A stretch of DNA of 8,667 nt. It comes from an uncultured Verrucomicrobiota bacterium. Its GTDB lineage: Bacteria > Verrucomicrobiota > Verrucomicrobiia > Limisphaerales > UBA9464. The position numbers and the translations under genes were made by a program. The notes under the pieces were generated by a model. That model searched no databases. It had not been told where the DNA came from and saw only the letters and a list, made by a program, of their open reading frames with translations. The DNA lies in contig CAIYXO010000826.1 in the NCBI GenBank assembly GCA_903930165.1, positions 1 through 8,667 on the forward strand, given 5' to 3'. Below are positions 1 through 6,447 of the stretch, in pieces. How positions within the stretch are numbered: position 1 is the first letter of the stretch; each line of letters begins with the position of its first letter.

Positions 1-575
1 ACGGCGTGGACAACATCTACATCGGCACCTCCTACGCGTTCCCGAGAAACTCGGTCAGCGAGGAGCGCACGATCCGCATCGGCGACCTCGGCGGACGTCA
101 CCAACGTCTCTTCCTCGCCGGCGTCGGCGGAATGGATGCCAACCTCGGCTATCCGATGATGATCAAGCCCGACGGCCAGGTCGGCTTCATGAACCTGCCG
201 ACCATCAACGGAGGCACCCCGGTGGTGGTGGACGAAAACGGGAGCTTCGCCCGGAACCCCGGACTGGTCGGGGCGCAGGGACCTGCCGGTCCTGCCGGCG
301 CCGACGGGGCTGCTGGTCCCCAGGGACCGGCCGGCGCAGATGGAGCCCCGGGACCCCAAGGTCCCGTCGGTGCGAACGGTGCGGTCGGCCCGCAGGGACC
401 GGCGGGCATCGGCTTCGCCCCGGGCGCGATCCTCATGTTGCAACGCGGGTCGCCCGCCCCTGAAGGCTTCACCCGGATTGGAACCATGAAGACCGAGATC
501 AAGATCGAGCGGGAAAACCGGCCCGGTCGTGACCGCGAGGTCGACCTGAAGCTCGATGTCTACGTGAAGAACTGA
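1..575 (+). CDS. Collagen-like repeat protein, 3' part (5' end outside window)
   Basis: The reading frame is open at the left edge. The first possible start (GTG at 6) codes a valine inside the conserved 'NIYIG' stretch, so the gene almost certainly begins upstream. Numbering from that GTG, three parts are visible. Residues 3-60 form an 'NIYIG...RTIRIGD...LFLAGVGG...KPDGQVG' module, like those found in large surface or tail-fibre-type proteins of Verrucomicrobiota and Acidobacteriota (recalled, not searched). Residues 89-136 are sixteen uninterrupted Gly-X-Y triplets, collagen-like. Residues 139-189 contain 'PGAILMLQRGSPAPEGFTRIGTM', resembling the start of phage tail-collagen domains, and a charged end 'LKLDVYVKN'. 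The likely role is a trimeric, extended extracellular or structural protein. Export cannot be judged because the N-terminus is missing. An intrinsic terminator lies about 40 bases past the stop, so this is the last gene of its transcript. Confidence 0.85.
   Translation, partial: GVDNIYIGTSYAFPRNSVSEERTIRIGDLGGRHQRLFLAGVGGMDANLGYPMMIKPDGQVGFMNLPTINGGTPVVVDENGSFARNPGLVGAQGPAGPAGADGAAGPQGPAGADGAPGPQGPVGANGAVGPQGPAGIGFAPGAILMLQRGSPAPEGFTRIGTMKTEIKIERENRPGRDREVDLKLDVYVKN
270..413 (+). repeat. Collagen Gly-X-Y repeat tract with 36-bp higher-order period
   Basis: Sixteen consecutive Gly-X-Y triplets are encoded here. From about 279 they fall into 12-residue (36-bp) units: GPAGPAGADGAA, GPQGPAGADGAP, GPQGPVGANGAV and a partial GPQGPAGIG. 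The units differ mainly at third codon positions and at a few X or Y residues, as expected for tandem duplication followed by drift. Such tracts can change copy number between strains. Confidence 0.85.
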
Positions 576-615
576 TCGGCGCAGGACCATCCCGGTTGCA
601 ATTCCCCAAAGGACG

Positions 616-641
616 ACGCCCCGATCAATTCGGGGCGTTTT
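616..641 (+). terminator. Intrinsic terminator of the collagen-like gene
   Basis: A perfect 9-bp stem (616-624 with 630-638, ACGCCCCGA/TCGGGGCGT) encloses a 5-base loop and runs into TTTT at 638-641, then CCGTTT. It starts 40 bases after the stop codon at 575, the usual place for a Rho-independent terminator on the plus strand. Confidence 0.85.
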
Positions 642-762
642 CCGTTTCCATCCCTGCGCGCCACCAGATTCGGATACCCAGGCCTTCTGGGTGGGAGCGA
701 AGCCGGACCCACGCCAACTCGCCAAGCCGATAGAATGTTCCCGATTCCAGACCAGCGGTCCC

Positions 763-797
763 AAAAAAACTTCAACGCGGCAAGTCGGCTTGGCGCG
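763..797 (-). terminator. Probable intrinsic terminator of the MoxR gene
   Basis: Read on the minus strand, CGCG and CAAG pair with CTTG and CGCG around a 4-base loop (797 to 776), with a single mismatch in the stem. A 6-base spacer and a run of seven T (769 to 763) follow. The hairpin begins about 25 bases beyond the MoxR stop. The spacer between stem and T-run is longer than ideal, which lowers confidence. Confidence 0.5.
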
Positions 798-821
798 CCG
801 GTCTCTTCTGCATCCCCTGAA

Positions 822-1841
822 CTACGGCACCTTCACCTTGGCGAGGATCGTCTTCACGAGGCTCTCGGTGGTCACCTCGTCGGCTTCGGCCTCGTAGGTC
901 AGCAGGATGCGGTGGCGCAGGACGTCGGCGGCGATCTGCTTCACGTCGTCCGGCGTGACATGATCCCGCCCCTCGATCAGGGCACAGGCACGGGCGGCGA
1001 GGGTGAGGTTGATCGTGGCCCGTGGACTGGCGCCGATGCGGACCAGACGTTTCAGCTCAGGGGCGACACCCGTCCCAGTAGCAGCATCCCGGGTCGCCAC
1101 GACGAGTCGGACGATGTAGTCGCGGACCAGCGGGTCCACGTGGATCCGGTTCACCAGCTTCTGGTAGCCGGTGATCTCCTCGGGCGAGACCACGGCATCC
1201 ACGGCCGTGTCCGGCTGCGTCGAAGCCATGCGGTCGAGGATGATCAATTCCTCTGCGGCCGTCGGATAGCCGACCACCACCTTCAACACGAAGCGGTCCA
1301 TCTGGGCCTCGGGCAGCGGGTAGGTACCTTCCTGCTCGATGGGATTCTGGGTCGCCAGGACGAGGAACGGCTCCGGAAGCGGCCACGTGCGGTCGCCGAT
1401 CGTGACCTGGCGTTCCTGCATCGCCTCGAGCAGCGCCGACTGGACCTTGCTCGGGGCGCGATTGATCTCGTCCGCAAGGACGAGGTTGGCGAAGATGGGT
1501 CCCTGGCGGGTGGAATAGGTTCCCTGGACCGGATCGTAGATCAGGGTGCCGGTGATGTCGCCGGGCAGGAGGTCCGGGGTGAACTGGATGCGGGAGAACC
1601 GGCAGTGGGTGGCACGGGCCAGGGTGCTGACGCTGGCGGTCTTGGCGAGACCCGGGAGGCCTTCGAGCAGGATGTGTCCCCGGGCGACGAGCCCGACCAG
1701 CAACCGGTGGATGAGGTCCTTCTGCCCGACGATCACGCGGCCCATTTCGGTTCGGACCTTGAGCAGGTGTTCACTGGCGGCCCGGAGTTGGGGAAGAAGT
1801 TCGGGGGATTCGGGGACGCTCATGGGACTTGGGACGGACAT
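822..1841 (-). CDS. MoxR-family AAA+ ATPase
   Basis: A 339-residue protein, the usual MoxR length (AAA_3 core plus C-terminal lid). Visible motifs are Walker A GLPGLAKT (61-68), Walker B LVLADEIN (120-127, D124/E125), sensor 1 in ATQNP (N166), the arginine-finger region MDRF (R183) and sensor 2 in GASPRA (R274). All ATPase residues appear intact. MoxR proteins are cytoplasmic chaperone-like ATPases that usually work with VWA-domain partners to mature enzymes or envelope complexes; the client here is unknown. The start is taken as the ATG ending at 1841. A second in-frame ATG ends at 1823 (333 residues), and neither has a convincing Shine-Dalgarno sequence. The frame stays open far upstream, but that stretch is antisense to the TPR gene and shows no family similarity. 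The gene is divergent from the TPR gene and has a terminator after its stop. No DUF58 or VWA gene adjoins it, which is unusual. Confidence 0.93.
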   Translation of the reverse strand: MSVPSPMSVPESPELLPQLRAASEHLLKVRTEMGRVIVGQKDLIHRLLVGLVARGHILLEGLPGLAKTASVSTLARATHCRFSRIQFTPDLLPGDITGTLIYDPVQGTYSTRQGPIFANLVLADEINRAPSKVQSALLEAMQERQVTIGDRTWPLPEPFLVLATQNPIEQEGTYPLPEAQMDRFVLKVVVGYPTAAEELIILDRMASTQPDTAVDAVVSPEEITGYQKLVNRIHVDPLVRDYIVRLVVATRDAATGTGVAPELKRLVRIGASPRATINLTLAARACALIEGRDHVTPDDVKQIAADVLRHRILLTYEAEADEVTTESLVKTILAKVKVP

Positions 1842-1846
1842 GAGAG

Positions 1847-1859
1847 CGAAACAGTTTCG
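1847..1859. promoter_or_regulatory. Palindrome at the MoxR start (possible operator)
   Basis: CGAAAC and GTTTCG form a perfect inverted repeat around a single central A. It ends 5 bases before the MoxR start codon, inside the 102-bp gap shared with the divergent TPR gene. Its size and position fit a dimeric repressor site, or a small hairpin in the MoxR leader. It has no T-run. I cannot assign a regulator, and no clear -35/-10 pair is visible for either gene. Confidence 0.25.
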
Positions 1860-1943
1860 GAGGTTCCAAGTCCAGCACGCGGAGGCGGATGGGCGTCGGA
1901 ACCCTCCAGAATCCGCTCGCCCTCCGGAGCGTGTCCGGCTCCC

Positions 1944-2783
1944 ATGAGCGCACACATGGCGTCCCGCTGGTGTCTTCTCCTGTCGCTTTCCTGCGCATGG
2001 CTCTGCCATGCAGCGGAGCCGCCCACCTTGGATGCGGCTTTCGCCGCCGCCAGGAAGGGGGACCGCGCCGGCGCGATCACGATGTTGGGCGAGATCCTGA
2101 AGGCGAAGCCGGACGACGCCCGGGCCTGGCATGTCCGTGCGCAGCTCCGGGGCCTCGCCGGGGATGACGAAGGCGCGGTTTCGGACCTGACCGAAGCGAT
2201 CCAACGCGAATCCCGGTCGGCCTACCTGGTCATGGAGCGGGCGATGCTCTACTTCCGGCGCAACGAGATGGAGAAGGCGCTGATCGACTTCGACCGGGCG
2301 AACGAGATCGAACCGCGTCTGGCGGCCCAGAACTGGCAACGGGGCATCGCGTTGTACTACGCCGGCCGGTTCGCCGACGGCCGACGTCAGTTCGAACTGC
2401 ATCGGACCGTGAATCCGGACGACGTCGAGAACGCCGTGTGGCATTTCCTCTGCACCGCACGGGAAAAGGGCGTCGAGGAAGCCCGGAAGAATCTGATTCC
2501 CGTGGAAGGTGACACGCGGATCCCGATGAAGGAGGTGCAGCAGCTGTTCGCCGGCAAGCTGAAGCCGGAGGACGTCTCGAAGGCGGCCGAAACGAAGGGG
2601 GCCACCCTTCGGGATCTCGCCAAGCAACGCTTCTACGCCCGACTCTACCTCGGGCTCTATTTCGAGGCCGTCGGGCAGGCCGACAAGGCCGCAGAGAACA
2701 TCCGCGCGGCCGCCGAGTCGGCGCCCCGCGACGACTACATGGGCGAGGTGGCCCGTGTGCACGCACGCCGATTGAAGCAATGA
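1944..2783 (+). CDS. Secreted tetratricopeptide-repeat (TPR) protein
   Basis: The predicted protein has 279 residues from the ATG at 1944, or 275 from the ATG at 1956. A signal peptide is clear at about residues 5-24 (MASRW, then LLLSLSCAWLCHA), with likely signal peptidase I cleavage near CHA/AEPP. There is a cysteine, but the context LSLSC is a poor lipobox. TPR-like helical pairs follow at roughly 27-57, 58-91, 92-125 and 126-159, with typical 'A...G....A...' spacing ('KPDDARAWHVRAQLRGLAGDDEGA'-type pattern). A C-terminal pair lies at about 229-258 (YLGLYFEAVGQADKAAENI). TPRs mediate protein-protein contacts, so a periplasmic scaffold is likely; the partner is unknown. A small hairpin (GGAGC/GCTCC, 1926-1942) sits just before the start. 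The stop overlaps the next start as ATGA, implying translational coupling to the methyltransferase. The open frame upstream of 1944 is antisense to MoxR and is not counted. Confidence 0.88.
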   Translation: MSAHMASRWCLLLSLSCAWLCHAAEPPTLDAAFAAARKGDRAGAITMLGEILKAKPDDARAWHVRAQLRGLAGDDEGAVSDLTEAIQRESRSAYLVMERAMLYFRRNEMEKALIDFDRANEIEPRLAAQNWQRGIALYYAGRFADGRRQFELHRTVNPDDVENAVWHFLCTAREKGVEEARKNLIPVEGDTRIPMKEVQQLFAGKLKPEDVSKAAETKGATLRDLAKQRFYARLYLGLYFEAVGQADKAAENIRAAAESAPRDDYMGEVARVHARRLKQ

Positions 2784-4624
2784 ATCCGGACCCGTCCGCG
2801 CCTCAGGAGTCGAACTCCGAGGTCTCCGCACCGTCCCCGAACCGCCGTCGCCGTGGCCCCCGCAGGGTTCGCGACGACGGTCGCGCCCACCCCGACGACC
2901 GACGCACCCAATCGTCGCCGTCCGATGAAGGCCCGTCATCGGCCCCCTCGGACGCGTCGCCGGTGTACGAGCCCCGGGGCGAGGATCCGCGTCCGATTGG
3001 ACAGGGTCCCGACGAAGGCGAGGGATACCCTCCGCAGAACCCCGGCCAGGACGCCGGCGCTCCCGGCGATTTCCAGCGCCCCCGGAAGGAACCCTTCTGG
3101 ATGCGCTTCCGTCGCAAGCGGCTGGAACGTCGGGCCGCCACCGCCGCAGGCCCAGGCGCCCCGCCGGCACCCGGAACCCAATCGGATGTCCCGCACCAGG
3201 ACGCTCCCCAGATGCCCTCGGGCGGCGACCAACGGCCTTTCGCCGCCCAGGATCAACGTCCGTTCCGGCCGGAGAACCGGAATCCCCGTCGCGACAACCG
3301 CGACAACCGTGGGCCTCGTGATTCCCGTGGCGGAGGCAACGGCAATGGCGGAGGCGGAGGAAACAGGGGCGGCTTCGGCGGCGGAAACCGGGATCGCCAC
3401 CAGGATCGGCGGGGAGGCCAAGGAAGACGCGACAACGAACGCGGATTCGCCCCTCGCCATCCGGACGCGCCCCGGAATCCGGAGCGCGACGGCCCGCCGC
3501 CGTCGCAGATGACGCCGCTGCAGTTGGCGGCCCGCATCGTGGAGCGTTCCGACGACGACACCCCGGCCGACATGGTCCTGCGGCAGACGCTGTTCCGTCG
3601 CCGCGGGCTGAGTCCCGCCGACGCGGAGTGGGTCAGCCGCGCGGTCTTCAGCTTCTTCCGCTGGTTCCGCTGGCTGGATCCGGCGCGTCCGACCGAGGAC
3701 CGGGTGCAGGAAGCGGTCGGCCTCGCCGAGCGGTTCGCCGGGGATCCGTCGACCTTTTCCGACGGGGAACTGATCGCCAACGCACTGCCGGACTGGGTCG
3801 GCAACCATGTGGAGGTCACCCCGGAGCTGGTCCGGGCCCTTCAGACGGAACCCGCGCTGTGGCTCCGTTGCCGTCCTCAGTTCACCGAGGAGACAGGCTT
3901 CCGTCTGCGCGACGTCGAGCCCGGTCCCCTTCCCGATTCCTACCGCTACTTCGGGAACCAGGACCTCTACCTCGACCGTGGATTCCAGTCCGGAGCCTTC
4001 GAGATCCAGGATCTGGCCTCGCAGGCCGTCGGATTGGTCTGCAATCCGCGTCCGCCCGAGATCTGGTGGGACACCTGTGCGGGCGAGGGCGGCAAGACCT
4101 TGCACCTTTCCAGCCTGCTCAACGGCCGCAGCCTGGTCTGGGCGAGCGACCGGGCCGCATGGCGCCTGGACCGGTTGCGACAACGCGCGGGCCGGGCGCG
4201 GGTGTTCAACTACCGGGCCGTCCACTGGGACGGCGGGGAGAACCCGCCCACCAAGACCCGGTTCGACGGAATCCTCGTCGACGCACCCTGTTCCGGGCTC
4301 GGCACCTGGGGTCGCAACCCCCACTCCCGCTGGACCACCACCGAGAACGACGTCCTGGAACTTTCCGAGATCCAGAAGCGGCTTTTGAACAACGTGGCGG
4401 ACTCCCTCAAGCCCGGAGGACGGCTGATCTACTCGGCCTGCACCTTCACCGGGGCCGAGACCGCCCAGGTTGCGGAATGGTTCACCAACGAACGTCCGGA
4501 GTTCGAGACCGAGGCGGTGATGAACCCGTTCCTGCCCGACGATCCCCCCGTGACCGAGATGCAGCTCTGGCCCCAGGAAACCGGCGGCAACGGCATGTTC
4601 ATCGCGGCCTGGCGGAAGACGTAG
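2780..4624 (+). CDS. RsmB/NOP-family RNA (cytosine-5) methyltransferase with long Arg/Gly-rich N-terminal extension
   Basis: Predicted protein of 614 residues. Residues 1-243 are low complexity (Pro, Arg, Asp, Gly, Gln), with an RGG-like core at about 166-222 (DNRDNRG, SRGGG, GNRGGFGGG, DRRGGQGRR). Residues 244-300 look like the NusB-type RNA-binding fold at the front of RsmB. The catalytic Rossmann domain covers about 400-614: SAM motif I DTCAGEGGKT (431-440), motif IV DAPCSGLGTWGRNP (501-514, C504) and motif VI YSACTF (551-556, C554, the expected nucleophile). The end, GGNGMFIAAWRK, is typical of the family. It should methylate C5 of a cytosine, most likely in 16S rRNA, using SAM in the cytoplasm; the exact target is not shown. 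Motif I has Glu where most members have Pro (CAxPGGKT). Translation is probably coupled to the TPR gene by the ATGA overlap, since no Shine-Dalgarno is seen. An in-frame ATG at 3509 would give a tail-less 371-residue enzyme. Confidence 0.9.
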   Translation: MNPDPSAPQESNSEVSAPSPNRRRRGPRRVRDDGRAHPDDRRTQSSPSDEGPSSAPSDASPVYEPRGEDPRPIGQGPDEGEGYPPQNPGQDAGAPGDFQRPRKEPFWMRFRRKRLERRAATAAGPGAPPAPGTQSDVPHQDAPQMPSGGDQRPFAAQDQRPFRPENRNPRRDNRDNRGPRDSRGGGNGNGGGGGNRGGFGGGNRDRHQDRRGGQGRRDNERGFAPRHPDAPRNPERDGPPPSQMTPLQLAARIVERSDDDTPADMVLRQTLFRRRGLSPADAEWVSRAVFSFFRWFRWLDPARPTEDRVQEAVGLAERFAGDPSTFSDGELIANALPDWVGNHVEVTPELVRALQTEPALWLRCRPQFTEETGFRLRDVEPGPLPDSYRYFGNQDLYLDRGFQSGAFEIQDLASQAVGLVCNPRPPEIWWDTCAGEGGKTLHLSSLLNGRSLVWASDRAAWRLDRLRQRAGRARVFNYRAVHWDGGENPPTKTRFDGILVDAPCSGLGTWGRNPHSRWTTTENDVLELSEIQKRLLNNVADSLKPGGRLIYSACTFTGAETAQVAEWFTNERPEFETEAVMNPFLPDDPPVTEMQLWPQETGGNGMFIAAWRKT

Positions 4625-4692
4625 TCCCGAAACGGGCTTCGGAAACCCCGCGCTCCGTCCGCATGGGCTGGCATCCGGTCGGCAGCCCTCAC

Positions 4693-4712
4693 CGGCGCCC
4701 CGCGGGGCGCCG
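4693..4712. terminator. Perfect 20-bp GC palindrome between convergent genes
   Basis: CGGCGCCCCG is followed immediately by its exact reverse complement, ending one base before the last codon position of gpsA (stop at 4714-4716). Convergent transcripts of the methyltransferase gene and gpsA meet here. No T-run follows on either strand, so this is not a textbook intrinsic terminator. It may act as a two-way transcript-end hairpin or stabilise 3' ends. A small CCCG-AAA-CGGG hairpin also lies right after the methyltransferase stop (4626-4636). Confidence 0.4.
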
Positions 4713-4713
4713 C

Positions 4714-5694
4714 TCAGTCCTCCGCCTTGGAGTCGCGGTTGAGCAGGTCCTGGACGGCCCGTCGGACTTCCTTGCCCTCGTACAACATCGCGTGGACTTC
4801 GGCGATGATCGGCGCCTCCACGCCGAGGCGGAGGGCCAGTTCATGGGCGGAGCGGCAGGTCGGGTATCCCTCCACGGCTGAGACCGTGTGCGCAAGGATT
4901 TCGGCGACCTGACCGCCCTTGCCCACCTTCTCTCCGAAGGAACGATTGCGGCTGAGGCGCGAGAAGCAGGTGACCATCAGGTCTCCCAATCCTCCGAGGC
5001 CCGAGAAGGTTTCCGGGCGGGCCCCGCAGGCGACGCCCAATCGACGCATCTCCGCCTCCCCCCGGGTCACCAGGGCGGCCTTCGCGTTGTCGCCGAAGCC
5101 GAGTCCGTCCCCGATGCCGGCCGCGATGGCGATGACGTTCTTGAGCGCGCCGCCGAGTTCCACGCCGGTGAGGTCGGAGCTGCGATAGACCCGGAAGGCG
5201 GGCCGGTGGAACATCTGCTGAACCTGGAGCGAAACGGATTCCTCGAGGCTGGCCGCCACGACCGCCGTGGGGACGCCGCGGGCCACCTCGAGTGCGAGGG
5301 ACGGACCGGAGATCGCCGCCAATCGGGCCCTCGGCGCGCACTGCTCCAGGATGCCGGTCATGGTGAGACCGGTGCTGGCCTCGATGCCCTTGGTGACGCT
5401 GACCACGATGCCTTCGAACCGGGCCAGGCGGGCGGCGGTTTCGCGCACGGCCTTGGACGGCACGGCCAGCACCACGAGTTCCGCGCCGCGGATGGCGGCC
5501 TCGAGGTCCGGTTCGAAGGTCCAGTCCGCGGGAAGCACCACGGAAGGAAGGTAGCGGTCGTTGGTCCGTTCCCGGGCGATCTCCGCGAGGTGATCCGGGT
5601 TGTGCCCCCAGAGGACGACCTTGTGTCCGTTGTGGTGGAGCACCAGCGAGAGGGCGGTCCCCCAGGCTCCGGCTCCGAGGATCGCGACATTCAA
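4714..5694 (-). CDS. gpsA: Glycerol-3-phosphate dehydrogenase [NAD(P)+]
   Basis: GpsA reversibly reduces dihydroxyacetone phosphate to sn-glycerol-3-phosphate, the backbone for phospholipids. The protein has 326 residues, close to the family norm. The N-terminal Rossmann fold starts at once with GAGAWG (7-12). Further motifs are VTKGI (100-104, K103), ISGPSLALEVARG (128-140), GALKNV with the catalytic lysine K185, GDNAKAALVTRG (201-212), GLGDLM (D238) and SRNRSFG (248-254). All key residues are present. The start is TTG ending at 5694, not an ATG: a very strong ribosome binding site AAGGAGGT (5708 to 5701) lies 6 bases upstream and the fold begins two residues later. The TTGA sequence overlaps the plsY stop by 4 bases, so plsY and gpsA form an operon with coupled translation, and PlsY consumes the GpsA product. 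Confidence 0.97.
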   Translation of the reverse strand: MNVAILGAGAWGTALSLVLHHNGHKVVLWGHNPDHLAEIARERTNDRYLPSVVLPADWTFEPDLEAAIRGAELVVLAVPSKAVRETAARLARFEGIVVSVTKGIEASTGLTMTGILEQCAPRARLAAISGPSLALEVARGVPTAVVAASLEESVSLQVQQMFHRPAFRVYRSSDLTGVELGGALKNVIAIAAGIGDGLGFGDNAKAALVTRGEAEMRRLGVACGARPETFSGLGGLGDLMVTCFSRLSRNRSFGEKVGKGGQVAEILAHTVSAVEGYPTCRSAHELALRLGVEAPIIAEVHAMLYEGKEVRRAVQDLLNRDSKAED

Positions 5695-6317
5695 GGGGCC
5701 ACCTCCTTCTTCGGTCCGAAGCGGTTCTCGGTTCCGTCTAGCAGTCGGCGGATGTTGGGCCGGTGGCGCCAGATGGCGAGGAAGGTGAGAAGGGAGGTGA
5801 GGCCGACCAGCGGCCATCGGAGTTCGCCCCGGGAAGTGAAGGCGGTGGCTAAAGGCAGGACCGCGGCGGAGGCGATCGAGGCCAGCGAGACGTAGCGTCC
5901 GAGGGCGAAGACGACGATCCAAGTGATGAAGATCACGAGGAACGCCGCGGGCACAAGGGCGGCGAGGGCGCCCGCCGAGGTGGCGATCCCCTTCCCGCCC
6001 TTGAAGCGGAGCCAACAGGTGAAGTTGTGTCCGAGCACGGCGCACACCGCGGCCAGCGCGGCCAACCACGGGGAGCCGGCACCCGCGACCAGGGCGGCCA
6101 ACCCGGGGAGGAACAGGACCGAGAGCGCCCCTTTCGCCGCGTCAGTCACCAGCACGAAGATGCCGGGGCCGCGGCCCAGGATGCGGAAGACGTTCGTCGC
6201 CCCGATGTTCCCGCTGCCCACCTGGGTGATGTCGATGTTCTTCCAACGGGCAACGAGATAGCCCGTGGGAATGGAACCCAGCAGATAGGCCGCGAGGGCA
6301 GTAAGAAGGAACGCCAT
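5691..6317 (-). CDS. plsY: Acyl-phosphate:glycerol-3-phosphate acyltransferase
   Basis: PlsY moves an acyl group from acyl-phosphate (made by PlsX) to glycerol-3-phosphate, forming lysophosphatidic acid at the inner membrane, the first step of phospholipid synthesis. The 208-residue protein is hydrophobic with several membrane spans and carries the family's conserved loops: GSIPTGYL (14-21), GSGNIGATNVFR (34-45), GHNFTCWLRFKGGKG (96-110, glycine-rich acyl-phosphate/G3P site) and WRHRPNIRRL with NRF near the end (183-200). Length and motifs are normal. The ATG ending at 6317 fits the family N-terminus; a GTG three codons earlier is possible. There is no clear Shine-Dalgarno. It is the first gene of a two-gene operon with gpsA and is divergent from trpA. 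Confidence 0.96.
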   Translation of the reverse strand: MAFLLTALAAYLLGSIPTGYLVARWKNIDITQVGSGNIGATNVFRILGRGPGIFVLVTDAAKGALSVLFLPGLAALVAGAGSPWLAALAAVCAVLGHNFTCWLRFKGGKGIATSAGALAALVPAAFLVIFITWIVVFALGRYVSLASIASAAVLPLATAFTSRGELRWPLVGLTSLLTFLAIWRHRPNIRRLLDGTENRFGPKKEVAP

Positions 6318-6333
6318 GACCAGCACGGCGGCG

Positions 6334-6363
6334 GTTGTACGGGGGCCGGCACCCTGTCGCCAA
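6334..6363 (-). promoter_or_regulatory. Possible sigma-70 promoter for plsY-gpsA
   Basis: On the minus strand TTGGCG (6363 to 6358) and TACAAC (6339 to 6334) are separated by 18 bases, each matching 4 of 6 consensus positions. Transcription would then start near 6327, leaving only about ten bases before the plsY ATG. This is consistent with the absence of a Shine-Dalgarno there. In GC-rich DNA such matches can occur by chance. Confidence 0.25.
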
Positions 6364-6403
6364 GCGGGGACTGCGGGGGCCGGGTCGCCGGGAGTGCCGC
6401 AAG

Positions 6404-6409
6404 TTGACC
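6404..6409 (+). promoter_or_regulatory. Possible -35 element upstream of trpA
   Basis: TTGACC is a 5 of 6 match to the sigma-70 -35 box, about 40 bases before the proposed trpA start. No good -10 hexamer follows at 16-18 bases (the best is near GTCATC at 6427), so this is only a weak suggestion. Confidence 0.15.
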
Positions 6410-6447
6410 TTGCCCGGGCCCCTTGGGTCATCGGAACGTCCGCGCCC

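Noticed and set aside
676..692. ACCCAG/CTGGGT hairpin between the two terminators
   Set aside because: A 6-bp stem without a T-run, between convergent genes; too weak to call a terminator or RNA.
1885..1916. GCGGAT/ATCCGC inverted repeat and GGAGGTTCC/GGAACCCTCC near-repeat in the divergent gap
   Set aside because: Short, widely spaced or bulged arms in GC-rich DNA; chance is likely, so not called as operators.
735..1943. Plus-strand open frame running from 735 into the TPR gene
   Set aside because: It is antisense to the well-supported MoxR gene, has no family resemblance, and stays open because of high GC. The signal peptide at 1944 marks the real start of the TPR gene.
1842..3170. Minus-strand extension of the MoxR frame back to 3170
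   Set aside because: The added residues are antisense to the TPR and methyltransferase genes, are rich in Arg/Gly/Pro and match no MoxR domain. The family N-terminus starts at 1841.
2936..4324. 462-codon minus-strand frame opposite the methyltransferase gene
   Set aside because: It mirrors the codons of a gene with all catalytic motifs and has no recognisable domain; it is typical GC-rich antisense shadow.
4888..5895. 335-codon plus-strand frame opposite gpsA/plsY
   Set aside because: It is antisense to two confidently identified genes and has a composition typical of a shadow frame.
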